Below are positions 50,945 through 60,135 of a DNA stretch of 64,000 nucleotides, one piece after another. The stretch is from assembly GCF_001746365.1 (NCBI RefSeq), contig NZ_MJAJ01000015.1:85596-149595 (forward strand), in the 5' to 3' direction. The DNA comes from Streptomyces sp. LUP30 (GTDB lineage: Bacteria > Actinomycetota > Actinomycetes > Streptomycetales > Streptomycetaceae). Every line of letters starts with the position of its first letter. Position 1 is the stretch's first letter. The translations under genes were made by a program, and so were the position numbers. The notes under the pieces are model-generated. The model was not told the DNA's origin. It ran no database searches and was given only the letters and a program-made list of their open reading frames with translations.

Positions 50945-52972
50945 GAGCCGGTCCTTCAGTTCGTCGGGGCACGGCGTCCCCCGCGGCAGCTGGTAAGGGG
51001 CCGCCAGCCGGTAGGTGCCCGCCTTCGGCGCGAGCAGCACCGTCCACCTGTCGCCCTCGGTGTCCTCCTGCGTCTCGAACAGGCACCCGTTGACGTTGTC
51101 GTACGTCTTCGGCTCCCCGTCCGAGCGGTCCTTGGACTCCGGCGTCTCCTGCGGCGGCTTCAGGCTCTTGCCCTGCGCGTCGACCACGCTCAGCCACGGC
51201 GAGTACGGGATCCGGATCAGGATCCGCCCCGCCTTCCTCACGTCGATCGTCATCTCGCCCTGCTCGGCGCGCTGCACCACCGCGTTCGGCTCGGCCAGCG
51301 GGGCGGGATCCACGACCCGGAACAGCTGCCAGTTGGCGTCGCCCCAGATCTGCTCCAGATACGGCAGCCCCCGCTGCACCAGCTCCCGCTCCCGTTCGCC
51401 CCCGTCCCCGTCCAGCGCCTCCTTGGGGACGACGACGAAGTGCACCGCCCACCGCTGGAGCCAGTCGTGGTAGTTCGCGGAGTTGAGGGTGTCATCGTAG
51501 AAGAGCGGGTTGCGCTCCATGTCGGCCTGGCGGTTCCAGCCGCGGGCGAGGTTGACGTACGGCGCGAGCGCGGACGCCTCGCGGTGCGAGCGGGCCGGGA
51601 CCACCTCCACCCGTCCCTTCTCCGCACCGACCCCCTGCAGCTCGTTGACGAGCGGGGCCAGCTCGCGCGCCCAGGAGGCCGCGGGGGTCGTCCGCACCAC
51701 GTCGTCGACCGACTTGAAGCCGATCCAGCCCACGAACGTCAGCGACGACAGGACGATCACGTACCACTTGCGGCTGCGCGGCACGGCGAACGGCAGCGCC
51801 GCCATCAGCACCACACCGGTGAACATCATCGCGAGCCGCGTGATGTTGGACCCGATCTGCGAGCTGATCAGCCACACCATCAGCACCCCGAGCCCGTACA
51901 CCGCCGCCGTGATCCGCACGGTCTTCCAGTCGCGCGGGACGACCGCGAAGACCGCCACCGCGGACAGCAGCGGCAGACAGGCCGAGCCGAAGGACATCGG
52001 CTGGGTGCCCGAGAACGGGAACAGCCAGGCGGACAGCGCGACGACCACCGTGGGCGCGAGGCCGAGCGCCCACGCGCCCGGCCGCCGCTTCTGCAGGAAC
52101 ATCGCGACGGCGACTATGCCCACGAAGAGCCCGGCCACCGGCGAGCCCATGGTGGCCAGCGCGGCGAGCGGCGCCGCGCACAGCGCCTTCGCCCACCGTT
52201 TGTAGCGCCAGCGGTGCGGCCAGCAGAACACGACGGCGACCGCGGCCAGCGCGAACATGTTGCCCAGCCCGAACGTCACCCGTCCCGAGGCGGCGTTGCA
52301 CAGCAGGGCGAAGATCCCTGCCAGCGCGGGCCACACCGGGTCCTTCACCGGCCGGCAGCGCAGCAGGATGAGGGTGAGCAGGCCCGCTGAGAGCGTTCCG
52401 GCGATCATCATCGTCGTCCGCACGCCCAGCACGGACATCAGGTACGGCGACACCATGCTGTACGACACCGGGTGCATGCCGCCGTACCAGGCGAGGTTGT
52501 AGGCGGAGTCGGGATGCCGGCCCACGAACTCGGCCCACGCGTCCTGCGCCGCGAGGTCGCCGCCACTGTTCGCGAACGTGAAGAACCAGACGAGATGCAG
52601 GATGCCGGACAGCGCCGTCATCGACAGCACCAGATGCCCGTTCAGCCGGCCGCCCAGCCGGGCGAGGGCGGATCTCGTGCGGGACGTCCCGGGCGGCGGT
52701 TCCATGCGGGCCGCGTCCGAGCGGCCCGCGGCGCGGTCGTCGCCGTCGTCGCGGTCGTCGTTCTCGCGGTCCCGGGCGGGGCCCTGCTCGACGTCTACCA
52801 CGGGGCGCGCCGAGGGGCCGTCGGTCGCCGGGTCCGCCGCCGGGGCGGCCACGGCGGCTCGCGCCGGATCACGGTCGTGCTCGCCCGACTGGGGTGCGGG
52901 CAGCCTCGTCCGCCGGCCGACGTCCGGTTCCGGACCTGTGTCGTCGGCGCGTGTCGGCTCCGCAGTGGCCAC
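50942..52972 (-). CDS. Large polytopic membrane protein with C-terminal extracytoplasmic domain
   Basis: 676 residues from the GTG at 52972 (GGGGAG about 9 bp upstream); an upstream GTG at 53035 is also open. Residues 1-110 are charged and Pro-rich, probably disordered cytoplasm. About ten to eleven membrane segments follow (LVLSMTALSGILHLVWFFTF; TTMMIAGTLSAGLLTLILL; MFALAAVAVVFCW and others), then ~230 mostly polar residues with beta-rich character. Annotated relatives are called MFS transporters, but the layout also resembles GT-C-type glycosyltransferases; I do not assign a function. Adjacent to the D-Ala-D-Ala carboxypeptidase, suggesting an envelope role. Confidence 0.78.
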   Translation of the reverse strand: MATAEPTRADDTGPEPDVGRRTRLPAPQSGEHDRDPARAAVAAPAADPATDGPSARPVVDVEQGPARDRENDDRDDGDDRAAGRSDAARMEPPPGTSRTRSALARLGGRLNGHLVLSMTALSGILHLVWFFTFANSGGDLAAQDAWAEFVGRHPDSAYNLAWYGGMHPVSYSMVSPYLMSVLGVRTTMMIAGTLSAGLLTLILLRCRPVKDPVWPALAGIFALLCNAASGRVTFGLGNMFALAAVAVVFCWPHRWRYKRWAKALCAAPLAALATMGSPVAGLFVGIVAVAMFLQKRRPGAWALGLAPTVVVALSAWLFPFSGTQPMSFGSACLPLLSAVAVFAVVPRDWKTVRITAAVYGLGVLMVWLISSQIGSNITRLAMMFTGVVLMAALPFAVPRSRKWYVIVLSSLTFVGWIGFKSVDDVVRTTPAASWARELAPLVNELQGVGAEKGRVEVVPARSHREASALAPYVNLARGWNRQADMERNPLFYDDTLNSANYHDWLQRWAVHFVVVPKEALDGDGGERERELVQRGLPYLEQIWGDANWQLFRVVDPAPLAEPNAVVQRAEQGEMTIDVRKAGRILIRIPYSPWLSVVDAQGKSLKPPQETPESKDRSDGEPKTYDNVNGCLFETQEDTEGDRWTVLLAPKAGTYRLAAPYQLPRGTPCPDELKDRL

Positions 52973-53083
52973 CTGAAGGCACTCCCCGTGTCCCGTCTTC
53001 TGCTCTCGGTCGCGTCCCGTTCGCGTCCCTTTCACGGCTGCGCCCTTGCGACCGGCGACCTGTCCCGTTTCGCGACGCTAGCA

Positions 53084-53117
53084 CGCACCCCGCCGGGCGG
53101 CTGCCCGACGGGGTGCG
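53084..53117 (-). terminator. Hairpin after the D-Ala-D-Ala carboxypeptidase gene
   Basis: CGCACCCCG (53084-53092) pairs with CGGGGTGCG (53109-53117); inside it CGGGC/GCCCG (53094-53098, 53103-53107) form a second stem over a GGCT loop. It lies 26 bp after the stop codon. Confidence 0.65.
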
Positions 53118-53142
53118 GAGAGGTACGGACGCGACGCCGGCG

Positions 53143-55755
53143 TCAGCCGAGACGTGTCAGCTTGTCCGAGAAGCCCGGCTCGCTCAGGTCGGCCTGCAGG
53201 GCGACCGGCACCTTCACGGCGCTGCTGGTGCCGTCCCCGACGGTGAGCGTGCCCACCTGGGCGCCGGCCTTCGCGGTGTGCGGCACCTCGGCGGCGGCGA
53301 ACGACAGCTTCACCGTCATGCCCGCCCAGCCGACCGCCGAGACGTCCTTGGTGATGACGACGGGCGTGTGACCGCCCAGCTTGTCGTCCACGTACCCGAC
53401 GACGTCGCCCTTCTTCAGGATCTTCGCCGAGGTGAGCGCGTCCTCGGCGGCGACCAGCGCCGCCTGGCTGACCACGTTGGCCGTCTTGAGGATCTCGCGC
53501 TTGTGCTGACCGAGGACCGCCCCGACGAGGGTCACCGACTTCCCGTCGACCTTCTTGCGGGAGGCGAACAGCAGGTTGCCCCCGGCCGCGCTCGTGCTGC
53601 CCGTCTTGATGCCGATCGCACCGATCCTGAGCGGCAGCTCGTTGTAGTTGTTCCAGTACTTGCCGGACGGGTCGGTCCAACTGGCCGCGCTGGAGATGGC
53701 GACCAGGGCCGGCATCTTCACGAACGCCCGGCCGAGCTTGACCTGGTCCTCGGCCGTGGAGACGGTGGTCTCCTTCAGGCCCGAGGGGTCGGTGTACGTG
53801 GTCTTCGCCATCCCCAGCTGTTTCGCGGTGGCGTTCATCTTCTTCACGAACGCCGCCTCGGAGCCCGCGTCCCAGCGCGCGAGCAGCCGCGCGATGTTGT
53901 TGGCGGAGGGGATGATGACGGCCGACAGGGCCTGCTTCTCGGTCAGCTTGTCCCCGGCCTTGACGGTGTTGAGCGTCGACTCGTCCAGCGTGACGTCGTA
54001 GCCGCCCTCCTTCTCGGCCGTCGCGTCGACCTGGATCTGCGGACCTTCCTCCCCGGCCTTCATCGGGTGGTCCCTGAGGATGATGTACGCCGTCATCGTC
54101 TTGGCGACCGAGCCGATGGCCACCGGCGTCTGCTTGCCGAAGCTGCCCATCGTGCCGACGCCGTCGGCGTCCATCCAGCCCTGTCCCTCGTTCGGCCAGG
54201 GGAGCTGTGTCCTGCCCCCCTCGAAGGTGTAGGAGTCCTTCGCGGTGAGCGTGAGCCCGGGGGCCGGCAGCGGTCGCACGGCCTGCGCGATCGCAAAGAC
54301 GACGATCAGCAGGAGGACCAGCGGCGTCCAGATCTTGAGCCGCCGGCCGAGCTGGCGCAGGGGTGTGGGCGGGGGCGGCGGGGTGTTCGTGAGCTCGGCC
54401 AGCAGGTCCAGCGGCGGCTTGGGGGGCAGCGGCTGCTGGGTGGTCCGCTCGGGCCCGACCTGCGGCACGAGCGCGGTGACGTCGGCCCGAGCAGGCGCGG
54501 ACGGCGTGACCGCGGGCTTGGGCGCGCGGGGCTCGTCGAGCGGCTTGAGCGCGACGAACTTGCTCGTCCGCTCGGCGGGAGCCTCGTCCGTGGACTTCCC
54601 GTCGCCCTTGTCCGCCGCGCCTTCCTTGCCGGCTTCGTCTGCCTCGTCGGCCTTGTCTGCCTTATCTGCCTTATCCACCTTGTTCGCCTCGGTGGAGGCG
54701 GGCCGGGCGGCGTCGCCCAGCTTCAGCATGGTGGTCGGCTGGTCGACGGCGGGCTTGGGCCGGGGCGTCTTGAAGACCGCGGTCGGCTGGTCGACCGGCC
54801 GCTCGTCGGTCTTGTCGTCCGCTTCGGTGCCGGCGGATGCCGGGGCTTCGTCAGATCCGTCCGGATCTGCGGACCCGTCCGTTTCGTCGGCCTTGTCGGT
54901 GCGGCCGGTCTCGTCGGCCTTGTCCGCCTCGTCGGCCTTCTCGCCCGTGGCCCACTTCGGGGCGGGCTTGGACGCGGGCCGGTCGGCCGCCTCGGCGGCG
55001 CTCGCGGAACGTTCCTCCGTGTCCGTGTCCGCGTCCGTGTTCGTGGCGGCGTCGGTGGCGTCGTCCGCGGAGCTCTTCTCGTCGGCCTTCCCGCCGGTCT
55101 TCCCGTCCGCCGTGGACACCCACTGGGCGACGGCCGCCCGCAGGCGCTCGTCACCGCCCTCGGGAGCGGCGTCGGGGACCTCCGTCGAGGCGCTCTCGGT
55201 CTCCTCGGCGTCCGCGGGGGCGTCCTGGGCTTCCTGGACGGCCTCGCGGGCCTCCGGCTCCTCCGGGGCGCTCTCGGCGCCCTCCGGGCCCTCCGCCTCG
55301 TCCCCGGCGTCCCCGGAGTCGTCCGCGGCTTCAGCTTCGACTTCGGCGGGCTTCCCGGTGGCGCCGTCGCCGTCCGCCCGGACAGCCGGAGACTCCTCCT
55401 CGGCGGCCTCGGCCTCGGCGGCCTCCTCGGCCTCGGAGGTCTCGGTGTCCGCGCCCTCGTCCGCCGCCGCGCCCTCGTCCGCCGCCTCCGGCTCGCCGGG
55501 CTTGCCCGCCTCGTCGGCCTCGTCGGCCTCGTCGGTCTTCAGATCCCGTACCGAGAACACCCGGGTCGCCGTGTCCACGCCGCCACTGCCGCGCGCCGCC
55601 GACGAACCGCCCTCCCGCGCCACCGCGACCCGCGGATCGCGGACCTCTCGGGGGTCACGGGACTCGCGTGCTTCGGGAACCGTGCCCGCGCTCCCCGACG
55701 TCGGTTCTGCCGACGACTCGCGCTGCTTCGACCTGTCGGGGGACTCGCCCGCCAC
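53143..55755 (-). CDS. D-alanyl-D-alanine carboxypeptidase (peptidase S11) with long acidic cytoplasmic region
   Basis: 870 residues from the GTG at 55755 (AGGAGG 5 bp upstream). Residues 1 to about 475 are low complexity, rich in Asp, Glu, Ala and Lys, with runs such as DEADEADEAG and DKADKADKADEADEAGK. One membrane segment follows (IWTPLVLLLIVVFAIAQAV), then the S11 penicillin-binding domain: SVAK (SxxK), SANN (SxN) and KTGST (KTG). It trims the terminal D-Ala from peptidoglycan stem peptides outside the membrane. Usual S11 enzymes have ~400 residues, so the N-terminal extension doubles the length; its role is unknown, possibly phosphorylated or a partner scaffold. Confidence 0.9.
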   Translation of the reverse strand: MAGESPDRSKQRESSAEPTSGSAGTVPEARESRDPREVRDPRVAVAREGGSSAARGSGGVDTATRVFSVRDLKTDEADEADEAGKPGEPEAADEGAAADEGADTETSEAEEAAEAEAAEEESPAVRADGDGATGKPAEVEAEAADDSGDAGDEAEGPEGAESAPEEPEAREAVQEAQDAPADAEETESASTEVPDAAPEGGDERLRAAVAQWVSTADGKTGGKADEKSSADDATDAATNTDADTDTEERSASAAEAADRPASKPAPKWATGEKADEADKADETGRTDKADETDGSADPDGSDEAPASAGTEADDKTDERPVDQPTAVFKTPRPKPAVDQPTTMLKLGDAARPASTEANKVDKADKADKADEADEAGKEGAADKGDGKSTDEAPAERTSKFVALKPLDEPRAPKPAVTPSAPARADVTALVPQVGPERTTQQPLPPKPPLDLLAELTNTPPPPPTPLRQLGRRLKIWTPLVLLLIVVFAIAQAVRPLPAPGLTLTAKDSYTFEGGRTQLPWPNEGQGWMDADGVGTMGSFGKQTPVAIGSVAKTMTAYIILRDHPMKAGEEGPQIQVDATAEKEGGYDVTLDESTLNTVKAGDKLTEKQALSAVIIPSANNIARLLARWDAGSEAAFVKKMNATAKQLGMAKTTYTDPSGLKETTVSTAEDQVKLGRAFVKMPALVAISSAASWTDPSGKYWNNYNELPLRIGAIGIKTGSTSAAGGNLLFASRKKVDGKSVTLVGAVLGQHKREILKTANVVSQAALVAAEDALTSAKILKKGDVVGYVDDKLGGHTPVVITKDVSAVGWAGMTVKLSFAAAEVPHTAKAGAQVGTLTVGDGTSSAVKVPVALQADLSEPGFSDKLTRLG

Positions 55756-55991
55756 CGATGCCTCCTCCTGTGCCGCACGCCGTCCGCGCGCCTGCCGAAC
55801 CGTGAACGCCCGCCCCGGACCCGCCTCGCGGCGCTGTCCGAACCATGTACCAGTGTCCTGTGTAGAGGGCTTGGCTCCTGCGGTAGACGAGAACGACATA
55901 CCTACTGGTTCCACTACAAACAGGTCACGCACCCTCGACAGATGAATGTGAGAGGGGTCACCCTGTCATTCATCCACGCGGGGAGGCATGG

Positions 55992-56744
55992 ATGGGCAGG
56001 AGCCGCAGAACGATTCCGGAAGAGCTTCTTCTGCTGGCGTTGGACCCGACCACGGGTACCACCGCACAGCCGCAGTCGCTCGACCTTGGTCTGGCCGGAG
56101 CACAGCTAGTGGAGCTGGCGCTGGCCGGGCGGATAGCCCCTGACGGGGATCGTATCGCCGTGGTGTCCCCACGGCCGACTGGAGATCCGACACTGGACTG
56201 CGCGTTGGAGTTGCTGCGAAGGCGTGGCGCTCCCGTACGGGCCGTCCACTGGATCGGCGGGCCGCGTCTCGGGCTACGCCAGACCTACCTCTCGCATCTG
56301 GAGCGATGCGGCATGGTGCATGCCGTGGCGGGCCAGATGTGCGGAGTGCTGCCGACGACTCGCTACCAGGCGACGGACACCGACATCAGCCGGGAGATCA
56401 AGGCCCGGCTGGACTCCGCGATCCGCACCGGCGTTCCGCCGGACCCGCGGACCGCGGCGCTCGCCGCACTGGCGCATGCGGTCGGCCTCGGCAAGCACCT
56501 GTACCCGGGTAACGAGGGACGTTCGTCCCGCTCCCGGCTGCGGGATCTGATCAGGCACGACCCGATGGGCGGCCTCGTGGCGCACGCCGTGATGGACGTC
56601 CAGAACGGCGCGGTGGCACAGCCGCGTCGCAACCAGCCACCCGCCGGCCGCCAGGCCGGGCCGGGAGCGAGGCCCGCTCCGGAACCCGCCCGTGGCGTTC
56701 CGGCGCAGCCGCACCGCGGTCTGGCGCGTGTCGTGGCCCACTGA
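55992..56744 (+). CDS. GPP34/GOLPH3-family protein
   Basis: 250 residues. IPEELLLLALDPTTGTT, LDLGLAGAQLVELALAGRIAP, LRRRGAPVRAVHWIGG, and RLRDLIRHDPMGGLVAHAVMDVQ fit the GPP34 (GOLPH3/Vps74) fold, which in eukaryotes binds phosphatidylinositol-4-phosphate. Bacterial members are frequent in actinomycetes, often near XRE-DUF397 genes or conservons; their job is unknown. The C-terminal ~45 residues are Pro/Ala/Arg-rich. It precedes the XRE/DUF397 pair by 280 bp. Confidence 0.85.
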   Translation: MGRSRRTIPEELLLLALDPTTGTTAQPQSLDLGLAGAQLVELALAGRIAPDGDRIAVVSPRPTGDPTLDCALELLRRRGAPVRAVHWIGGPRLGLRQTYLSHLERCGMVHAVAGQMCGVLPTTRYQATDTDISREIKARLDSAIRTGVPPDPRTAALAALAHAVGLGKHLYPGNEGRSSRSRLRDLIRHDPMGGLVAHAVMDVQNGAVAQPRRNQPPAGRQAGPGARPAPEPARGVPAQPHRGLARVVAH

Positions 56745-57023
56745 GGCGCAGTCCCACGACACCGCACGACGCAGCGCATGCAGGACCGCACCACCCGCAG
56801 TACGCAGGACCCGTTCGGGAGCCGCCACGGCCCGCGCGGGGCGGTGCGACGCACCGCCCCGCGCGGACGTGTGTCGGCGCCGGTGGGGGTACTGATCCGA
56901 ACTGGCGTGTACCGCCCGCATAACCACCGTTTTCCAGCGGTAGAAAGCACCTTGGTGGCAGTCTGCTCAACAGCAGATACGCAAAGTGTCAGGTACAGAC
57001 ACGCAGCCGGAGGTGCACGTCCC

Positions 57024-57881
57024 GTGGCGTCCAATGTCAATCCCACTGTCAGGCGACGCCGGTTGGGCCAGGAGCTGCGCCGGCTCCGTGAGCTCAAGGG
57101 CATGACGGCCGAAGAGGTCGCCGAGCGCCTCCTGGTGTCCCAGTCGAAGATCAGCCGGCTGGAGAACGGCAGGCGCAGCATCAGTCAGCGTGACGTCCGC
57201 GATCTGTGCGGGGTGTACGAGGTCGAGGACCAGCGGATGGTCGACTCGCTGATGGAGATGGCCAAGGACTCGCGCCAGCAGGGCTGGTGGCACGCCTTCG
57301 GCGACGTCCCCTACAGCGTCTACATCGGTCTGGAGACGGACGCGGCGAGCCTGCGCGTGTACGACCCGCAGGTCGTGCCCGGGCTGTTGCAGACCCGTCA
57401 GTACGCGGAGGCGCTGATCTCGGGCGCGCTGCCGGAGACCGCGCACACGGAGATCGAGAAGCGCGTGCAGGTGCGCATGCGTCGGCAGGAACGTGTCTCC
57501 TCCGGGGAGAACCCCCTCCGGCTGTGGAGCGTGATGGACGAGTCGGCGCTCAGAAGAGTGGTCGGCAGCCGTGAACTGATGCGGGACCAGCTGGAGCACC
57601 TCGTGGAACAGTCCCAGTTGCCGCATGTCACGGTTCAGGTGATCCCGTTCGACATGGGCGCGCATCCCGGCCTCAACGGCCAGTACGCGATCCTCGAGTT
57701 CCCCGACACCGCCGACTCCAGCGTCGTCTACATCGAGGGCGTCACCAGCGACCTTTATCTGGAGAAGCCGAACGACGTGCAGAAGTACAGCGTGATGTAC
57801 GAGCATCTGCGCGCCCAGGCCCTGAACGTGGACCAGTCCCGCCACTTCATCGCCGAAATCGCCAAAGGATATGTGCGGTAA
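57024..57881 (+). CDS. XRE-family regulator with DUF5753 domain
   Basis: 285 residues from the GTG at 57024 with GGAGG 10 bp upstream. HTH at about 12-65 (LGQELRRLRELKGMTAEEVAERLLVSQSKISRLENGRR), then the DUF5753 region (QGWWHAFGDVPYSVYIGLETDAASLRVYDPQVVPGLLQTRQYAEAL; LHVQVIPF-type TVQVIPFDMGAHPGLNG). This Streptomyces-specific class includes WhiJ-like and BldB-linked regulators of development, and almost always pairs with a DUF397 gene, as here 262 bp downstream. Confidence 0.93.
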   Translation: MASNVNPTVRRRRLGQELRRLRELKGMTAEEVAERLLVSQSKISRLENGRRSISQRDVRDLCGVYEVEDQRMVDSLMEMAKDSRQQGWWHAFGDVPYSVYIGLETDAASLRVYDPQVVPGLLQTRQYAEALISGALPETAHTEIEKRVQVRMRRQERVSSGENPLRLWSVMDESALRRVVGSRELMRDQLEHLVEQSQLPHVTVQVIPFDMGAHPGLNGQYAILEFPDTADSSVVYIEGVTSDLYLEKPNDVQKYSVMYEHLRAQALNVDQSRHFIAEIAKGYVR

Positions 57882-58142
57882 GGGAGTTGGAGATGCCGGG
57901 CGTTCGAGATGACGGACGTTTGCGCGGGAAGTGCCGCATGGTACGCCCGCCCCCGGCGGGATGGAAGTTTCCACTGGAATATGTCATCCGGTCGAGTGAA
58001 TAGTCGCTTCGTCAGTCGATGTTGGCGAGTAGCGTCGATCACGCCATCGAGCAACAAGGTTGGCGTGAACGCGCCGCGGGACCGCAGTGGGGGTCCGTGG
58101 TGCGGGGACAGCTACTCAACAACTGCACTCCGGAGCAAAAAA

Positions 58143-58334
58143 ATGGCAATTCGTCAGGGCAGCGCGCACTCGTGGACCAAGTCCTCCTACTCCACGGGCA
58201 ACGGTGCGTGCGTCGAGGTCAAGTCGCCGGCCGTCCAGGCCCTTCTCGTCCGGGACTCCAAGGTCCAGGACGGCCCCAACCTGGTCTTCCCCGCCGACGC
58301 GTGGAGCGACTTCGTGGCATCGGTCAAGGCATAG
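58143..58334 (+). CDS. DUF397 protein, partner of the XRE regulator
   Basis: 63 residues. Typical DUF397: HSWTKSSYSTGNGACVEVKSP ... VLVRDSK-type LLVRDSKVQDGPNLVFPADAWSDFVASVKA. The ATG at 58143 follows CCGGAG and an A7 run. DUF397 proteins are thought to counteract or modulate the paired XRE regulator, in a toxin-antitoxin-like or WhiJ-like arrangement. The 57882-58142 leader is unusually long and A+T-richer than average. Confidence 0.92.
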   Translation: MAIRQGSAHSWTKSSYSTGNGACVEVKSPAVQALLVRDSKVQDGPNLVFPADAWSDFVASVKA

Positions 58335-58420
58335 GGCGGAGGACCTCGCGTCCTTCGGCCGGTCGCCGGCCCCGGTCGGCGGTCACCGGTCGTCGACACA
58401 ACTGCACAAGAACCGCCCAA

Positions 58421-58461
58421 GGGCCCTCTCGTCCAGATCGCCGTCCTAGCCGAGAGGGCCC
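58421..58461. terminator. Hairpin between DUF397 and MerR genes
   Basis: GGGCCCTCTCG (58421-58431) pairs perfectly with CGAGAGGGCCC (58451-58461) over a 19-nt loop, between convergent genes. Confidence 0.7.
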
Positions 58462-58494
58462 GGTGCCGTCCCGCGGCAGGGCCGCAGCGGGCCG

Positions 58495-59415
58495 CTAGGC
58501 CCCCTGGGCCCGCTTCACGGGGAACGCCACGTCGCACACGGGGTCCTCGGCCCCGGCCGCGTCCCAGTCGGCGAAGTAGACCTCCCGGCAGGGGCCGTCG
58601 TAGTCCCAGCCCTCCCGCTTCATCCACGCCTCCACCGCCTCGTACGGGGCGAGGATCTGGGGATGCGCGACCTGTGCCTTGGTGATCCGCGTGTACGCGA
58701 GCCGGCCGGCCGGCTCCGCCCGCACCCGCACCTGACGGCCGCCGCCCTGCGCGGCGGCCCACGCCCGGGCCGCGACCTCGTCGCCGACCGGCACGCAGGC
58801 CTCGGCAGGTCCGTCGCTCTCCATGGACACCGCCGAGTAGTAGACGACGAACGGCGCGCCCGCCGTCCCGCCGCATTCGACGGCCGCTTCCGTCAGCCGC
58901 CCCAGCGCGGCCGGGATCCAGACGGGCAGCTCGTCCGCGAGCGTGTGCCGTGTCTCGGTGACGATCACCTGACCGGGCACGTCGACCAACCGGACCTCGA
59001 ACTTCTCGTGCATTTCGGAGCTCCTCCCCGACAGTCGTGCACGGAGGTAGGCGGCGAGGGCGCGCTGAGCGGCGAACCGGGTCTCGACGTCGTCCCAGTA
59101 GGCGGCGAGCAGATCTCCGGCCGCGCGCCCGTCAGGGGTGTCCACCAACGCGGCGATCCGCGCGAGCGGCATGTCGAGCTGGCGCAGCAGGGCCACCAGC
59201 CGGGCGCTTTCCACCTGGCCGGCCCGGTAGTAGCGGTAGCCGCTGACCTCGTCGACGTGCGCCGGGGCGAGCAGCCCGAGCCGGTCGTACAGCCGCAGCG
59301 CCTTGGCCGAGAGACGGGCGCGTGCGGCGAACGCGCCGATGGTGAGCAACTCGCCGTCGCACGTTCCGTCGCCCGTTCCGTCGCCGTCGCTCGAGGCTGC
59401 CGGGACCGCGTCCAT
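58495..59415 (-). CDS. MerR family regulator with GyrI-like effector domain
   Basis: 306 residues. N-terminal MerR HTH (LTIGAFAARARLSAKALRLYDRLGLLAPAHVDEVSGYRYY, about 24-63) and coiled linker, then a GyrI/SOUL-like ligand domain (FEVRLVDVPGQVIVTETRHTLADELP; YTRITKAQVAHPQILAPYEAVEAWM). This BmrR-like layout senses lipophilic compounds. It lies downstream of the glutathione peroxidase gene on the same strand with a strong hairpin between, so regulation of that gene is possible but not shown. Confidence 0.9.
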   Translation of the reverse strand: MDAVPAASSDGDGTGDGTCDGELLTIGAFAARARLSAKALRLYDRLGLLAPAHVDEVSGYRYYRAGQVESARLVALLRQLDMPLARIAALVDTPDGRAAGDLLAAYWDDVETRFAAQRALAAYLRARLSGRSSEMHEKFEVRLVDVPGQVIVTETRHTLADELPVWIPAALGRLTEAAVECGGTAGAPFVVYYSAVSMESDGPAEACVPVGDEVAARAWAAAQGGGRQVRVRAEPAGRLAYTRITKAQVAHPQILAPYEAVEAWMKREGWDYDGPCREVYFADWDAAGAEDPVCDVAFPVKRAQGA

Positions 59416-59462
59416 CCGGTGCCTCCGCCTCCTCCGCCGCCGGCGCTCTCGTCGTCGTCCTC

Positions 59463-59494
59463 CGTCGTCGGGCGGCCTTCTCCGCCCGACGACG
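59463..59494 (-). terminator. Hairpin between glutathione peroxidase and merR genes
   Basis: CGTCGTCGGGCGG (59463-59475) pairs perfectly with CCGCCCGACGACG (59482-59494) over a 6-nt loop, 57 bp after the glutathione peroxidase stop. Confidence 0.7.
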
Positions 59495-59550
59495 AGGAGG
59501 CTCAGCCCTGCCCCAGGGGCAAGGTCAAGCCGCGGGCCGTGGGCCGGGGG

Positions 59551-60054
59551 TCAGTTCAGCTGGCCCTCGATGGCGGCGACCACCTCGGCGGCCTCGGGCT
59601 CGGTCTGCGGGGAGAAGCGGGCGACGACGGAGCCGTCCCGGCCGATCAGGAACTTCTCGAAGTTCCAGCGGATGTCGCCCTCGTGGCCCTCGGCGTCCGC
59701 GAAGCCCACGAGCCGCTGGTACAGCGGGTGCCGGTCGTCGCCGTTGACCTCGACCTTCTCGGTCAGCGGGAAGGTCACGCCATAGGTCGCGGAGCAGAAC
59801 TCGGCGATCTCCTCGGCGTTCCCGGGCTCCTGCCCGAGGAACTGGTTGCAGGGCACGCCCAGCACGGTGAAGCCCTGGGCGGCGTACCGCTCCTGGAGCC
59901 GCTCCAGGCCCGTGTACTGCGGGGTGAGGCCGCACTTGGAGGCCACGTTCACCACGAGCACGGCCTGGCCCGCGTACTGCGAGAGGTCCGCGGAACCGCC
60001 CTTGAGGGCGTCGATCTGTACGTCGAGGGGAGAGGCGCCGGCATCAGTAGTCAT
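59551..60054 (-). CDS. Glutathione peroxidase family protein (thioredoxin-dependent type)
   Basis: 167 residues. Peroxidatic Cys41 in VNVASKCGLTPQY, GVPCNQFLGQEPG (tetrad Gln, plus Cys69 as likely resolving Cys), and RWNFEKFLIG (tetrad Trp, Asn). Streptomyces lacks glutathione, so the electron donor is probably thioredoxin or mycothiol-linked. It detoxifies H2O2 and lipid peroxides in the cytoplasm. The position near the XRE/DUF397 genes fits the S. coelicolor order as I remember it. Confidence 0.93.
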   Translation of the reverse strand: MTTDAGASPLDVQIDALKGGSADLSQYAGQAVLVVNVASKCGLTPQYTGLERLQERYAAQGFTVLGVPCNQFLGQEPGNAEEIAEFCSATYGVTFPLTEKVEVNGDDRHPLYQRLVGFADAEGHEGDIRWNFEKFLIGRDGSVVARFSPQTEPEAAEVVAAIEGQLN

Positions 60055-60068
60055 GCCTCGGATGCTAG

Positions 60069-60124
60069 CCCCGGCCCCGCTCCGTGCCGTCCCCGGCCCC
60101 GCTCCGTGCCGTCCCCGGCCCCGC
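60069..60124. repeat. Tandem 22-bp repeat, 2.5 copies
   Basis: CCCCGGCCCCGCTCCGTGCCGT at 60069-60090 and 60091-60112, then the first 12 bases again to 60124. It lies upstream of the glutathione peroxidase gene and after the ArsR-type gene stop. Confidence 0.85.
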
Positions 60125-60135
60125 GAGGGCGGTGG

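Noticed and set aside
57882..58142. A longer DUF397 protein starting at 57909
   Set aside because: The upstream residues do not fit the family and the ATG at 58143 has its own ribosome site and the usual DUF397 length.
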